Shown here in pieces: positions 36,713 to 52,800 of a stretch of 64,000 nucleotides of DNA; positions within the stretch are counted from its first letter, which is position 1, and every line of letters starts with the position of its first letter. The notes beneath the pieces were generated by a model. The model saw only the letters and a program-made list of their open reading frames with translations, did not search any database and had not been told where the DNA came from. The translations under genes and the position numbers were made by a program. The DNA comes from Siphonodentalium dalli (taxonomy: Eukaryota; Mollusca; Scaphopoda; Gadilida; Siphonodentaliidae): contig CP136064.1 of NCBI GenBank assembly GCA_032622095.1, forward strand, positions 2,048,001 to 2,112,000. The letters run 5' to 3'.

Positions 36713-39700
36713 ATGGTGGAGTACGGTTGGATATTTTCAATTTGGCGCATGTTTCTCCATACCGCGCCATGTCAAATCTGGCCCTATCCGAATCGGGTTG
36801 TCATTTACAATGACTGCAGAAAATATATATCTTCATGGTGGAATACAAATGTATGTTTAAAGGAACAGATGTTTCTCAACTTAAAGGGACATAAGTAACA
36901 GTCACCAACTTTAAGGGGTATCTGCTATAGACTGGTTCCATGGTGGAGTACGGTTGGATATTTTCAATTTGGCGCATGTTTCTCCATACCGCGCCATGTC
37001 AAATCTGGCCCTATTCGAATCGGGTTGTCATTTACAATGACTGCAGAAAATAAATATCTTCATGTTGGAATGCAAATGTATGTTTAAAGGAACAGATGTA
37101 TCTCAACTTAAAGGGACATAAGTAACACAGTCACCAACTTTAAGGGGTATCTGCTATAGACTGGTTCCATGGTGGAGTACGGTTGGATATTTTCAATTTG
37201 GCACATGTTTCTCCATACCGCGCCATGTCAAATCTGGCCATATCCGAATCGGGTTGTCATTTACAATGACTACAGAAAATAAATATCTTCATGTTGGAAT
37301 GCAAATGTATGTTTAAAGGAACAGATGTATCTGATCTTAAAGGGACATAAGTAACACAGTCACCAACTTTAAGGGGTATCTGCTATAGACAGGTTCCATG
37401 GTGGAGTACGGTTGGATATTTTCAATTTGGCGCATATTTCTCCATACCGCGCCATGTCAAATCTGGCCATATCCGAATCGGGTTGTCATTTACAATGACT
37501 ACAGAAAATAAATATCTTCATGTTGGAATGCAAATGTATGTTTAAAGGAACAGATGTATCTCAACTTAAAGGGACATAAGTAACACAGTCACCAACTTTA
37601 AGGGGTATCTGCTATAGACTGGTTCCATGGTGGAGTACGGTTGGATATTTTCAATTTGGCGCATGTTTCTCCATACCGCGCCATGTCAAATCTGGCCATA
37701 TCCGATTCGGGTTGTCATTTACAATGACTGCAGAAAATATATATCTTCATGGTGGAATGCAAATGTATGTTTAAAGGAACAGATGTATCTCAACTTAAAG
37801 GGACATAAGTAACACAGTCACCAACTTTAAGGGGTATCTGCTATAGACTGGTTCCATGGTGGAGTACGGTTGGATATTTTCAATTTGGCACATGTTTCTC
37901 CATACCGCGCCATGTCAAATCTGGCCATATCCGAATCGGGTTGTCATTTACAATGACTACAGAAAATAAATATCTCCATGTTGGAATGCAAATGTATGTT
38001 TAAAGGAACAGATGTATCTCAACTTAAAGGGACATAAGTAACACAGTCACCAACTTTAAGGGGTATCTGCTATAGACTGGTTCCATGGTGGAGTACGGTT
38101 GGATATTTTCAATTTGGCGCATGTTTCTCCATACCGCGCCATGTCAAATCTGGCCCTATCCGAATCGGGTTGTCATTTACAATGACTGCAGAAAATATAT
38201 ATCTTCATGGTGGAATGCAAATGTATGTTTAAAGGAACAGATGTTTCTCAACTTAAAGGGACATAAGTAACACAGTCACCAACTTTAAGGGGTATCTGCT
38301 ATAGACTGGTTCCATGGTGGAGTACGGTTGGATATTTTCTATTTGGCGCATGTTTCTCCATACCGCGCCATGTCAAATCTGGCCATATCCGAATCGGGTT
38401 GTCATTTACAATGACAACAGAAAATAAATATCTCCATGTTGGAATGCAAATGTATGTTTAAAGGAACAGATGTATCTCAACTTAAAGGGACATAAGTAAC
38501 AGTCACCAACTTTAAGGGGTATCTGCTATAGACTGGTTCCATGGTGGAGTACGGTTGGATATTTTCAATTTGGCGCATGTTTCTCCATACCGCGCCATGT
38601 CAAATCTGGCCCTATTCGAATCGGGTTGTCATTTACAATGACTGCAGAAAATAAATATCTTCATGTTGGAATGCAAATGTATGTTTAAAGGAACAGATGT
38701 ATCTCAACTTAAAGGGACATAAGTAACACAGTCACCAACTTTAAGGGGTATCTGCTATAGACTGGTTCCATGGTGGAGTACGGTTGGATATTTTCAATTT
38801 GGCACATGTTTCTCCATACCGCGCCATGTCAAATCTGGCCATATCCGAATCGGGTTGTCATTTACAATGACTACAGAAAATAAATATCTTCATGTTGGAA
38901 TGCAAATGTATGTTTAAAGGAACAGATGTATCTGATCTTAAAGGGACATAAGTAACACAGTCACCAACTTTAAGGGGTATCTGCTATAGACTGGTTCCAT
39001 GGTGGAGTACGGTTGGATATTTTCTATTTGGCGCATGTTGCTCCATACCGCGCCATGTCAAATCTGGCCATATCCGAATCGGGTTGTCATTTACAATGAC
39101 TACAGAAAATAAATATCTTCATGTTGGAATGCAAATGTATGTTTAAAGGAACAGATGTATCACAACTTAAAGGGACATAAGTAACACCGTCACCAACTTT
39201 AAGGGGTATCTGCTATAGACTGGTTCCATGGTGGAGTACTGTTGGATATTTTCAATTTGGCGCATGTTTCTCCATACCGCGCCATGTCAAATCTGGCCAT
39301 ATCCGAATCGGGTTGTCATTTACAATGACTACAGAAAATAAATATCTTCATGTTGGAATGCAAATGTATGTTTAAAGGAACAGATGTATCTCAACTTAAA
39401 GGGACATAAGTAACACAGTCACCAACTTTAAGGGGTATCTGCTATAGACTGGTTCCATGGTGGAGTACGGTTGGATATTTTCAATTTGGCGCATGTTTCT
39501 CCATACCGCGCCATGTCAAATCTGGCCCTATCCGAATCGGGTTGTCATTTACAATGACTGCAGAAAATATATATCTTCATGGTGGAATGCAAATGTATGT
39601 TTAAAGGAACAGATGTATCTCAACTTAAAGGGACACAAGTAACACAGTCACCAACTTTAAGGGGTGTCTGATATAGACTGGTTCCATGGTGGAGTACGGT

Positions 39701-40830
39701 TGGATATTTTCAATTTGGCGCATGTTTCTCCATACCGCGCCATGTCAATTCTGGCCATATCCGAATCGGGTTGTCATTTACAATGACTACAGAAAATAAA
39801 TATCTTCATGTTGGAATGCAAATGTATGTTTAAAGGAACAGATGTATCACAACTTAAAGGGACATAAGTAACACCGTCACCAACTTTAAGGGGTATCTGC
39901 TATAGACTGGTTCCATGGTGGAGTACTGTTGGATATTTTCAATTTGGCGCATGTTTCTCCATACCGCGCCATGTCAAATCTGGCCATATCCGAATCGGGT
40001 TGTCATTTACAATGACTACAGAAAATAAATATCTTCATGTTGGAATGCAAATGTATGTTTAAAGGAACAGATGTATCACAACTTAAAGGGACATAAGTAA
40101 CACCGTCACCAACTTTAAGGGGTATCTGCTATAGACTGGTTCCATGGTGGAGTACTGTTGGATATTTTCAATTTGGCGCATGTTTCTCCATACCGCGCCA
40201 TGTCAAATCTGGCCATATCCGAATCGGGTTGTCATTTACAATGACTACAGAAAATAAATATCTTCATGTTGGAATGCAAATGTATGTTTAAAGGAACAGA
40301 TGTATCTGATCTTAAAGGGACATAAGTAACACAGTCACCAACTTTAAGGGGTATCTGCTATAGACTGGTTCCATGGTGGAGTACGGTTGGATATTTTCTA
40401 TTTGGCGCATGTTGCTCCATACCGCGCCATGTCAAATCTGGCCATATCCGAATCGGGTTGTCATTTACAATGACTACAGAAAATAAATATCTTCATGTTG
40501 GAATGCAAATGTATGTTTAAAGGAACAGATGTATCACAACTTAAAGGGACATAAGTAACACCGTCACCAACTTTAAGGGGTATCTGCTATAGACTGGTTC
40601 CATGGTGGAGTACTGTTGGATATTTTCAATTTGGCGCATGTTTCTCCATACCGCGCCATGTCAAATCTGGCCATATCCGAATCGGGTTGTCATTTACAAT
40701 GACTACAGAAAATAAATATCTTCATGTTGGAATGCAAATGTATGTTTAAAGGAACAGATGTATCTCAACTTAAAGGGACATAAGTAACACAGTCACCAAC
40801 TTTAAGGGGTATCTGCTATAGACTGGTTCC

Positions 40831-43805
40831 ATGGTGGAGTACGGTTGGATATTTTCAATTTGGCGCATGTTTCTCCATACCGCGCCATGTCAAATCTGGC
40901 CATATCCGATTCGGGTTGTCATTTACAATGACTGCAGAAAATATATATCTTCATGGTGGAATGCAAATGTATGTTTAAAGGAACAGATGTATCTCAACTT
41001 AAAGGGACATAAGTAACACAGTCACCAACTTTAAGGGGTATCTGCTATAGACTGGTTCCATGGTGGAGTACGGTTGGATATTTTCAATTTGGCACATGTT
41101 TCTCCATACCGCGCCATGTCAAATCTGGCCATATCCGAATCGGGTTGTCATTTACAATGACTACAGAAAATAAATATCTCCATGTTGGAATGCAAATGTA
41201 TGTTTAAAGGAACAGATGTATCTCAACTTAAAGGGACATAAGTAACACAGTCACCAACTTTAAGGGGTATCTGCTATAGACTGGTTCCATGGTGGAGTAC
41301 GGTTGGATATTTTCAATTTGGCGCATGTTTCTCCATACCGCGCCATGTCAAATCTGGCCCTATCCGAATCGGGTTGTCATTTACAATGACTGCAGAAAAT
41401 ATATATCTTCATGGTGGAATGCAAATGTATGTTTAAAGGAACAGATGTTTCTCAACTTAAAGGGACATAAGTAACACAGTCACCAACTTTAAGGGGTATC
41501 TGCTATAGACTGGTTCCATGGTGGAGTACGGTTGGATATTTTCTATTTGGCGCATGTTTCTCCATACCGCGCCATGTCAAATCTGGCCATATCCGAATCG
41601 GGTTGTCATTTACAATGACAACAGAAAATAAATATCTCCATGTTGGAATGCAAATGTATGTTTAAAGGAACAGATGTATCTCAACTTAAAGGGACATAAG
41701 TAACAGTCACCAACTTTAAGGGGTATCTGCTATAGACTGGTTCCATGGTGGAGTACGGTTGGATATTTTCAATTTGGCGCATGTTTCTCCATACCGCGCC
41801 ATGTCAAATCTGGCCCTATTCGAATCGGGTTGTCATTTACAATGACTGCAGAAAATAAATATCTTCATGTTGGAATGCAAATGTATGTTTAAAGGAACAG
41901 ATGTATCTCAACTTAAAGGGACATAAGTAACACAGTCACCAACTTTAAGGGGTATCTGCTATAGACTGGTTCCATGGTGGAGTACGGTTGGATATTTTCA
42001 ATTTGGCACATGTTTCTCCATACCGCGCCATGTCAAATCTGGCCATATCCTAATCGGGTTGTCATTTACAATGACTACAGAAAATAAATATCTCCATGTT
42101 GGAATGCAAATGTATGTTTAAAGGAACAGATGTATCTCAACTTAAAGGGACATAAGTAACACAGTCACCAACTTTAAGGGGTATCTGCTATAGACTGGTT
42201 CCATGGTGGAGTACGGTTGGATATTTTCAATTTGGCGCATGTTTCTCCATACCGCGCCATGTCAAATCTGGCCCTATCCGAATCGGGTTGTCATTTACAA
42301 TGACTGCAGAAAATATATATCTTCATGGTGGAATGCAAATGTATGTTTAAAGGAACAGATGTTTCTCAAATTAAAGGGACATAAGTAACACAGTCACCAA
42401 CTTTAAGGGGTATCTGCTATAGACTGGTTCCATGGTGGAGTACGGTTGGATATTTTCTATTTGGCGCATGTTTCTCCATACCGCGCCATGTCAAATCTGG
42501 CCATATCCGAATCGGGTTGTCATTTACAATGACTACAGAAAATAAATATCTTCATGTTGGAATGCAAATGTATGTTTAAAGGAACAGATGTATCACAACT
42601 TAAAGGGATATAAGTAACACAGTCACCAACTTTAAGGGGTATCTGCTATAGACTGGTTACATGGTGGAGTACGGTTGGATATTTTCAATTTTGCGCATGT
42701 TTCTCCATACCGCGCCATGTCAAATCTGGCCATATCCGAATCGGGTTGTCATTTACAATGACTGCAGAAAATAAATATCTTCATGTTGGAATGCAAATGT
42801 ATGTTTAAAGGAACAGATGTATCTCAACTTAAAGGGACATAAGTAACACAGTCACCAACTTAAAGAGGTGTCTGATTTAGACTGGTTCCATGGTGGAGTA
42901 CGGTTGGATATTTTCAATTTGGCGCATGTTTCTCCATACCGCGCCATGTCAAATCTGGCCATATCCGAATCGGGTTGTCATTTACAATGACTACAGAAAA
43001 TAAATATCTTCATGTTGGAATGCAAATGTATGTTTAAAGGAACAGATGTATCTCAACTTAAAGGGACACAAGTAACACAGTCACCAACTTTAAGGGGTGT
43101 CTGATATAGACTGGTTCCATGGTGGAGTACGGTTGGATATTTTCAATTTGGCGCATGTTTCTCCATACCGCGCCATGTCAATTCTGGCCATATCCGAATC
43201 GGGTTGTCATTTACAATGACTACAGAAAATAAATATCTTCATGTTGGAATGTAAATGTATGTTTAAAGGAACAGATGTATCTCAACTTAAAGGGACATAA
43301 GTAACACAGTCACCAACTTTAAGGGGTGTCTGCAATAGACTGGTTCCATGGTGGAGTACGGTTGGATATTTTCAATTTGGCGCATGTTTCTCCATACCGC
43401 GCCATGTCAAATCTGGCCCTATCCGAATCGGGTTGTCATTTACAATGACTGCAGAAAATATATATCTTCATGGTGGAATGCAAATGTATGTTTAAAGGAA
43501 CAGATGTATCTCACCTTAAAGGGACATAAGTAACACAGTCACCAACTTTAAGGGGTATCTGCTATAGACTGGTTCCATGGTGGAGTACGGTTGGATATTT
43601 TCAATTTGGCGCATATTTCTCCATACCGCGCCATGTCAAATCTGGCCATATCCGAATCGGGTTGTCATTTACAATGACTACAGAAAATAAATATCTTCAT
43701 GTTGGAATGCAAATGTATGTTTAAAGGAACAGATGTATCTCAACTTAAAGGGACATAAGTAACACAGTCACCAACTTTAAGCGGTATCTGCTATAGACTG
43801 GTTCC
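40831..43805. repeat. 13-monomer higher-order cassette, copy 4
   Basis: 2,975 bp, led by an I monomer. It shares with 14207-15351 and 18783-19927 the private aatgtaaatg change in J and the aagcggtatc change at the end of K. This ties these three copies into one lineage. Confidence 0.87.
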
Positions 43806-46800
43806 ATGGTGGAGTACGGTTGGATATTTTCAATTTGGCGCATGTTTCTCCATACCGCGCCATGTCAAATCTGGCCATATCCGAATCGGGTTGTCATTTA
43901 CAATGACTACAGAAAATAAATATCTCCATGTTGGAATGCAAATGTATGTTTAAAGGAACAGATGTATCTCAACTTAAAGGGACATAAGTAACACAGTCAC
44001 CAACTTTAAGGGGTATCTGCTATAGACTGGTTCCATGGTGGAGTACGGTTGGATATTTTCAATTTGGCGCATGTTTCTCCATACCGCGCCATGTCAAATC
44101 TGGCCCTATCCGAATCGGGTTGTCATTTACAATGACTGCAGAAAATATATATCTTCATGGTGGAATGCAAATGTATGTTTAAAGGAACAGATGTTTCTCA
44201 ACTTAAAGGGACATAAGTAACACAGTCACCAACTTTAAGGGGTATCTGCTATAGACTGGTTCCATGGTGGAGTACGGTTGGATATTTTCTATTTGGCGCA
44301 TGTTTCTCCATACCGCGCCATGTCAAATCTGGCCATATCCGAATCGGGTTGTCATTTACAATGACAACAGAAAATAAATATCTCCATGTTGGAATGCAAA
44401 TGTATGTTTAAAGGAACAGATGTATCTCAACTTAAAGGGACATAAGTAACAGTCACCAACTTTAAGGGGTATCTGCTATAGACTGGTTCCATGGTGGAGT
44501 ACGGTTGAATATTTTCAATTTGGCGCATGTTTCTCCATACCGCGCCATGTCAAATCTGGCCCTATTCGAATCGGGTTGTCATTTACAATGACTGCAGAAA
44601 ATAAATATCTTCATGTTGGAATGCAAATGTATGTTTAAAGGAACAGATGTATCTCAACTTAAAGGGACATAAGTAACACAGTCACCAACTTTAAGGGGTA
44701 TCTGCTATAGACTGGTTCCATGGTGGAGTACGGTTGGATATTTTCAATTTGGCACATGTTTCTCCATACCGCGCCATGTCAAATCTGGCCATATCCGAAT
44801 CGGGTTGTCATTTACAATGACTACAGAAAATAAATATCTCCATGTTGGAATGCAAATGTATGTTTAAAGGAACAGATGTATCTCAACTTAAAGGGACATA
44901 AGTAACACAGTCACCAACTTTAAGGGGTATCTGCTATAGACTGGTTCCATGGTGGAGTACGGTTGGATATTTTCAATTTGGCGCATGTTTCTCCATACCG
45001 CGCCATGTCAAATCTGGCCCTATCCGAATCGGGTTGTCATTTACAATGACTGCAGAAAATATATATCTTCATGGAGGAATGCAAATGTATGTTTAAAGGA
45101 ACAGATGTTTCTCAACTTAAAGGGACATAAGTAACACAGTCACCAACTTTAAGGGGTATCTGCTATAGACTGGTTCCATGGTGGAGTACGGTTGGATATT
45201 TTCTATTTGGCGCATGTTTCTCCATACCGCGCCATGTCAAATCTGGCCATATCCGAATCGGGTTGTCATTTACAATGACAACAGAAAATAAATATCTCCA
45301 TGTTGGAATGCAAATGTATGTTTAAAGGAACAGATGTATCTCAACTTAAAGGGACATAAGTAACAGTCACCAACTTTAAGGGGTATCTGCTATAGACTGG
45401 TTCCATGGTGGAGTACGGTTGGATATTTTCAATTTGGCGCATGTTTCTCCATACCGCGCCATGTCAAATCTGGCCCTATTCGAATCGGGTTGTCATTTAC
45501 AATGACTGCAGAAAATAAATATCTTCATGTTGGAATGCAAATGTATGTTTAAAGGAACAGATGTATCTCAACTTAAAGGGACATAAGTAACACAGTCACC
45601 AACTTTAAGGGGTGTCTGCTATAGACTGGTTCCATGGTGGAGTACGGTTGGATATTTTCAATTTGGCGCATGTTTCTCCATACCGCGCCATGTCAAATCT
45701 GGCCATATCCGAATCGGGTTGTCATTTACAATGACTACAGAAAATAAATATCTTCATGTTGGAATGCAAATGTATGTTTAAAGGAACAGATGTATCACAA
45801 CTTAAAGGGACATAAGTAACACCGTCACCAACTTTAAGGGGTATCTGCTATAGACTGGTTCCATGGTGGAGTACTGTTGGATATTTTCAATTTGGCGCAT
45901 GTTTCTCCATACCGCGCCATGTCAAATCTGGCCATATCCGAATCGGGTTGTCATTTACAATGACTACAGAAAATAAATATCTTCATGTTGGAATGCAAAT
46001 GTATGTTTAAAGGAACAGATGTATCACAACTTAAAGGGACATAAGTAACACCGTCACCAACTTTAAGGGGTATCTGCTATAGACTGGTTCCATGGTGGAG
46101 TACTGTTGGATATTTTCAATTTGGCGCATGTTTCTCCATACCGCGCCATGTCAAATCTGGCCATATCCGAATCGGGTTGTCATTTACAATGACTACAGAA
46201 AATAAATATCTTCATGTTGGAATGCAAATGTATGTTTAAAGGAACAGATGTATCTGATCTTAAAGGGACATAAGTAACACAGTCACCAACTTTAAGGGGT
46301 ATCTGCTATAGACTGGTTCCATGGTGGAGTACGGTTGGATATTTTCTATTTGGCGCATGTTGCTCCATACCGCGCCATGTCAAATCTGGCCATATCCGAA
46401 TCGGGTTGTCATTTACAATGACTACAGAAAATAAATATCTTCATGTTGGAATGCAAATGTATGTTTAAAGGAACAGATGTATCACAACTTAAAGGGACAT
46501 AAGTAACACCGTCACCAACTTTAAGGGGTATCTGCTATAGACTGGTTCCATGGTGGAGTACTGTTGGATATTTTCAATTTGGCGCATGTTTCTCCATACC
46601 GCGCCATGTCAAATCTGGCCATATCCGAATCGGGTTGTCATTTACAATGACTACAGAAAATAAATATCTTCATGTTGGAATGCAAATGTATGTTTAAAGG
46701 AACAGATGTATCTCAACTTAAAGGGACATAAGTAACACAGTCACCAACTTTAAGGGGTATCTGCTATAGACTGGTTCCATGGTGGAGTACGGTTGGATAT

Positions 46801-49800
46801 TTTCAATTTGGCGCATGTTTCTCCATACCGCGCCATGTCAAATCTGGCCATATCCGATTCGGGTTGTCATTTACAATGACTGCAGAAAATATATATCTTC
46901 ATGGTGGAATGCAAATGTATGTTTAAAGGAACAGATGTATCTCAACTTAAAGGGACATAAGTAACACAGTCACCAACTTTAAGGGGTATCTGCTATAGAC
47001 TGGTTCCATGGTGGAGTACGGTTGGATATTTTCAATTTGGCACATGTTTCTCCATACTGCGCCATGTCAAATCTGGCCATATCCGAATCGGGTTGTCATT
47101 TACAATGACTTCAGAAAATAAATATCTCCATGTTGGAATGCAAATGTATGTTTAAAGGAACAGATGTATCTCAACTTAAAGGGACATAAGTAACACAGTC
47201 ACCAACTTTAAGGGGTATCTGCTATAGACTGGTTCCATGGTGGAGTACGGTTGGATATTTTCAATTTGGCGCATGTTTCTCCATACCGCGCCATGTCAAA
47301 TCTGGCCCTATCCGAATCGGGTTGTCATTTACAATGACTGCAGAAAATATATATCTTCATGGTGGAATGCAAATGTATGTTTAAAGGAACAGATGTTTCT
47401 CAACTTAAAGGGACATAAGTAACACAGTCACCAACTTTAAGGGGTATCTGCTATAGACTGGTTCCATGGTGGAGTACGGTTGGATATTTTCTATTTGGCG
47501 CATGTTTCTCCATACCGCGCCATGTCAAATCTGGCCATATCCGAATCGGGTTGTCATTTACAATGACAACAGAAAATAAATATCTCCATGTTGGAATGCA
47601 AATGTATGTTTAAAGGAACAGATGTATCTCAACTTAAAGGGACATAAGTAACAGTCACCAACTTTAAGGGGTATCTGCTATAGACTGGTTCCATGGTGGA
47701 GTACGGTTGGATATTTTCAATTTGGCGCATGTTTCTCCATACCGCGCCATGTCAAATCTGGCCCTATTCGAATCGGGTTGTCATTTACAATGACTGCAGA
47801 AAATAAATATCTTCATGTTGGAATGCAAATGTATGTTTAAAGGAACAGATGTATCTCAACTTAAAGGGACATAAGTAACACAGTCACCAACTTTAAGGGG
47901 TATCTGCTATAGACTGGTTCCATGGTGGAGTACGGTTGGATATTTTCAATTTGGCACATGTTTCTCCATTCCGCGCCATGTCAAATCTGGCCATATCCGA
48001 ATCGGGTTGTCATTTACAATGACTACAGAAAATAAATATCTCCATGTTGGAATGCAAATGTATGTTTAAAGGAACAGATGTATCTCAACTTAAAGGGACA
48101 TAAGTAACACAGTCACCAACTTTAAGGGGTATCTGCTATAGACTGGTTCCATGGTGGAGTACGGTTGGATATTTTCAATTTGGCGCATGTTTCTCCATAC
48201 CGCGCCATGTCAAATCTGGCCCTATCCGAATCGGGTTGTCATTTACAATGACTGCAGAAAATATATATCTTCATGGTGGAATGCAAATGTATGTTTAAAG
48301 GAACAGATGTTTCTCAACTTAAAGGGACATAAGTAACACAGTCACCAACTTTAAGGGGTATCTGCTATAGACTGGTTCCATGGTGGAGTACGGTTGGATA
48401 TTTTCTATTTGGCGCATGTTTCTCCATACCGCGCCATGTCAAATCTGGCCATATCCGAATCGGGTTGTCATTTACAATGACAACAGAAAATAAATATCTC
48501 CATGTTGGAATGCAAATGTATGTTTAAAGGAACAGATGTATCTCAACTTAAAGGGACATAAGTAACAGTCACCAACTTTAAGGGGTATCTGCTATAGACT
48601 GGTTCCATGGTGGAGTACGGTTGGATATTTTCAATTTGGCGCATGTTTCTCCATACCGCGCCATGTCAAATCTGGCCCTATTCGAATCGGGTTGTCATTT
48701 ACAATGACTGCAGAAAATAAATATCTTCATGTTGGAATGCAAATGTATGTTTAAAGGAACAGATGTATCTCAACTTAAAGGGACATAAGTAACACAGTCA
48801 CCAACTTTAAGGGGTGTCTGCTATAGACTGGTTCCATGGTGGAGTACGGTTGGATATTTTCAATTTGGCGCATGTTTCTCCATACCGCGCCATGTCAAAT
48901 CTGGCCCTATCCGAATCGGGTTGTCATTTACAATGACTGCAGAAAATATATATCTTCATGGTGGAATGCAAATGTATGTTTAAAGGAACAGATGTATCTC
49001 AACTTAAAGGGACATAAGTAACACAGTCACCAACTTTAAGGGGTATCTGCTATAGACTGGTTCCATGGTGGAGTACGGTTGGATATTTTCTATTTGGCGC
49101 ATGTTTCTCCATACCGCGCCATGTCAAATCTGGCCATATCCGAATCGGGTTGTCATTTACAATGACTACAGAAAATAAATATCTTCATGTTGGAATGCAA
49201 ATGTATGTTTAAAGGAACAGATGTATCACAACTTAAAGGGACATAAGTAACACCGTCACCAACTTTAAGGGGTATCTGCTATAGACTGGTTCCATGGTGG
49301 AGTACTGTTGGATATTTTCAATTTGGCGCATGTTTCTCCATACCGCGCCATGTCAAATCTGGCCATATCCGAATCGGGTTGTCATTTACAATGACTACAG
49401 AAAATAAATATCTTCATGTTGGAATGCAAATGTATGTTTAAAGGAACAGATGTATCACAACTTAAAGGGACATAAGTAACACCGTCACCAACTTTAAGGG
49501 GTATCTGCTATAGACTGGTTCCATGGTGGAGTACTGTTGGATATTTTCAATTTGGCGCATGTTTCTCCATACCGCGCCATGTCAAATCTGGCCATATCCG
49601 AATCGGGTTGTCATTTACAATGACTACAGAAAATAAATATCTTCATGTTGGAATGCAAATGTATGTTTAAAGGAACAGATGTATCTGATCTTAAAGGGAC
49701 ATAAGTAACACAGTCACCAACTTTAAGGGGTATCTGCTATAGACTGGTTCCATGGTGGAGTACGGTTGGATATTTTCTATTTGGCGCATGTTGCTCCATA

Positions 49801-52800
49801 CCGCGCCATGTCAAACCTGGCCATATCCGAATCGGGTTGTCATTTACAATGACTACAGAAAATAAATATCTTCATGTTGGAATGCAAATGTATGTTTAAA
49901 GGAACAGATGTATCACAACTTAAAGGGACATAAGTAACACCGTCACCAACTTTAAGGGGTATCTGCTATAGACAGGTTCCATGGTGGAGTACTGTTGGAT
50001 ATTTTCAATTTGGCGCATGTTTCTCCATACCGCGCCATGTCAAATCTGGCCATATCCGAATCGGGTTGTCATTTACAATGACTACAGAAAATAAATATCT
50101 TCATGATGGAATGCAAATGTATGTCTAAAGGAACAGATGTATCTCAACTTAAAGGGACATAAGTAACACAGTCACCAACTTTAAGGGGTGTCTGATATAG
50201 ACTGGTTCCATGGTGGAGTACGGTTGGATATTTTCAATTTGGCGCATGTTTCTCCATACCGCGCCATGTCAATTCTGGCCATATCCGAATCGGGTTGTCA
50301 TTTACAATGACTATAGAAAATAAATATCTTCATGTTGGAATGCAAATGTATGTTTAAAGGAACAGATGTATCTCAACTTAAAGGGACATAAGTAACACAG
50401 TCACCAACTTTAAGGGGTGTCTGCTATAGACTGGTTCCATGGTGGAGTACGGTTGGATATTTTCAATTTGGCGCATGTTTCTCCATACCGCGCCATGTCA
50501 AATCTGGCCCTATCCGAATCGGGTTGTCATTTACAATGACTGCAGAAAATATATATCTTCATGGTGGAATGCAAATGTATGTTTAAAGGAACAGATGTAT
50601 CTCAACTTAAAGGGACATAAGTAACACAGTCACCAACTTTAAGGGGTATCTGCTATAGACTGGTTCCATGGTGGAGTACGGTTGGATATTTTCAATTTGG
50701 CGCATGTTTCTCCATACCGCGCCATGTCAAATCTGGCCATATCCGAATCGGGTTGTCATTTACAATGACTGCAGAAAATAAATATCTTCATGTTGGAATG
50801 CAAATGTATATTTAAAGGAACAGATGTATCTCAACTTAAAGGGACATAAGTAACACAGTCACCAACTTTAAGGGGTGTTTGCTATAGACTGGTTCCATGG
50901 TGGAGTACGGTTGGATATTTTCAATTTGGCGCATGTTTCTCCATACCGCGCCATGTCAAATCTGGCCATATCCGAATCGGGTTGTCATTTACAATGACTA
51001 CATAAAATAAATATCTTCATGTTGGAATGCAAATGTATGTTTAAAGGAACAGATGTATCTGAACTTAAAGGGACATAAGTAACACAGTCACCAACTTTAA
51101 GGGGTATCTGCTATAGACTGGTTCCATGGTGGAGTACGGTTGGATATTTTCAATTTGGCGCATGTTTCTCCATACCGCGCCATGTCAAATCTTGCCATAT
51201 CCGAATCGGGTTGTCATTTACAATGACTGCAGAAAATAAATATCTTCATGTTGGAATGCAAATGTATGTTTAAAGGAACAGATGTATCTCAACTTAAAGG
51301 GACACAAGTAACACAGTCACCAACTTTAAGGGGTGTCTGATATAGACTGGTTCCATGGTGGAGTACGGTTGGATATTTTCAATTTGGCGCATGTTTCTCC
51401 ATACCGCGCCATGTCAATTCTGGCCATATCCGAATCGGGTTGTCATTTACAATGACTACAGAAAATAAATATCTTCATGTTGGAATGCAAATGTATGTTT
51501 AAAGGAACAGATGTATCTCAACTTAAAGGGACATAAGTAACACAGTCACCAACTTTAAGGGGTGTCTGCTATAGACTGGTTCCATGGTGGAGTACGGTTG
51601 GATATTTTCAATTTGGCGCATGTTTCTCCATACCGCGCCATGTCAAATCTGGCCCTATCCGAATCGGGTTGTCATTTACAATGACTGCAGAAAATATATA
51701 TCTTCATGGTGGAATGCAAATGTATGTTTAAAGGAACAGATGTATCTCAACTTAAAGGGACATAAGTAACACAGTCACCAACTTTAAGGGGTATCTGCTA
51801 TAGACTGGTTCCATGGTGGAGTACGGTTGGATATTTTCAATTTGGCGCATGTTTCTCCATACCGCGCCATGTCAAATCTGGCCATATCCGAATCGGGTTG
51901 TCATTTACAATGACTACAGAAAATAAATATCTCCATGTTGGAATGCAAATGTATGTTTAAAGGAACAGATGTATCTCAACTTAAAGGGACATAAGTAACA
52001 CAGTCACCAACTTTAAGGGGTATCTGCTATAGACTGGTTCCATGGTGGAGTACGGTTGGATATTTTCAATTTGGCGCATGTTTCTCCATACCGCGCCATG
52101 TCAAATCTGGCCCTATTCGAATCGGGTTGTCATTTACAATGACTGCAGAAAATAAATATCTCCATGTTGGAATGCAAATGTATGTTTAAAGGAACAGATG
52201 TATCTCAACTTAAAGGGACATAAGTAACACAGTCACCAACTTTAAGGGGTATCTGCTATAGACTGGTTCCATGGTGGAGTACGGTTGGATATTTTCAATT
52301 TGGCGCATGTTTCTCCATACCGCGCCATGTCAAATCTGGCCCTATCCGAATCGGGTTGTCATTTACAATGACTGCAGAAAATATATATCTTCATGGTGGA
52401 ATGCAAATGTATGTTTAAAGGAACAGATGTTTCTCAACTTAAAGGGACATAAGTAACACAGTCACCAACTTTAAGGGGTATCTGCTATAGACTGGTTCCA
52501 TGGTGGAGTACGGTTGGATATTTTCTATTTGGCGCATGTTTCTCCATACCGCGCCATGTCAAATCTGGCCATATCCGAATCGGGTTGTCATTTACAATGA
52601 CAACAGAAAATAAATATCTCCATGTTGGAATGCAAATGTATGTTTAAAGGAACAGATCTATCTCAACTTAAAGGGACATAAGTAACACAGTCACCAACTT
52701 TAAGGGGTATCTGCTATAGACTGGTTCCATGGTGGAGTACGGTTGGATATTTTCAATTTGGCGCATGTTTCTCCATACCGCGCCATGTCAAATCTGGCCC

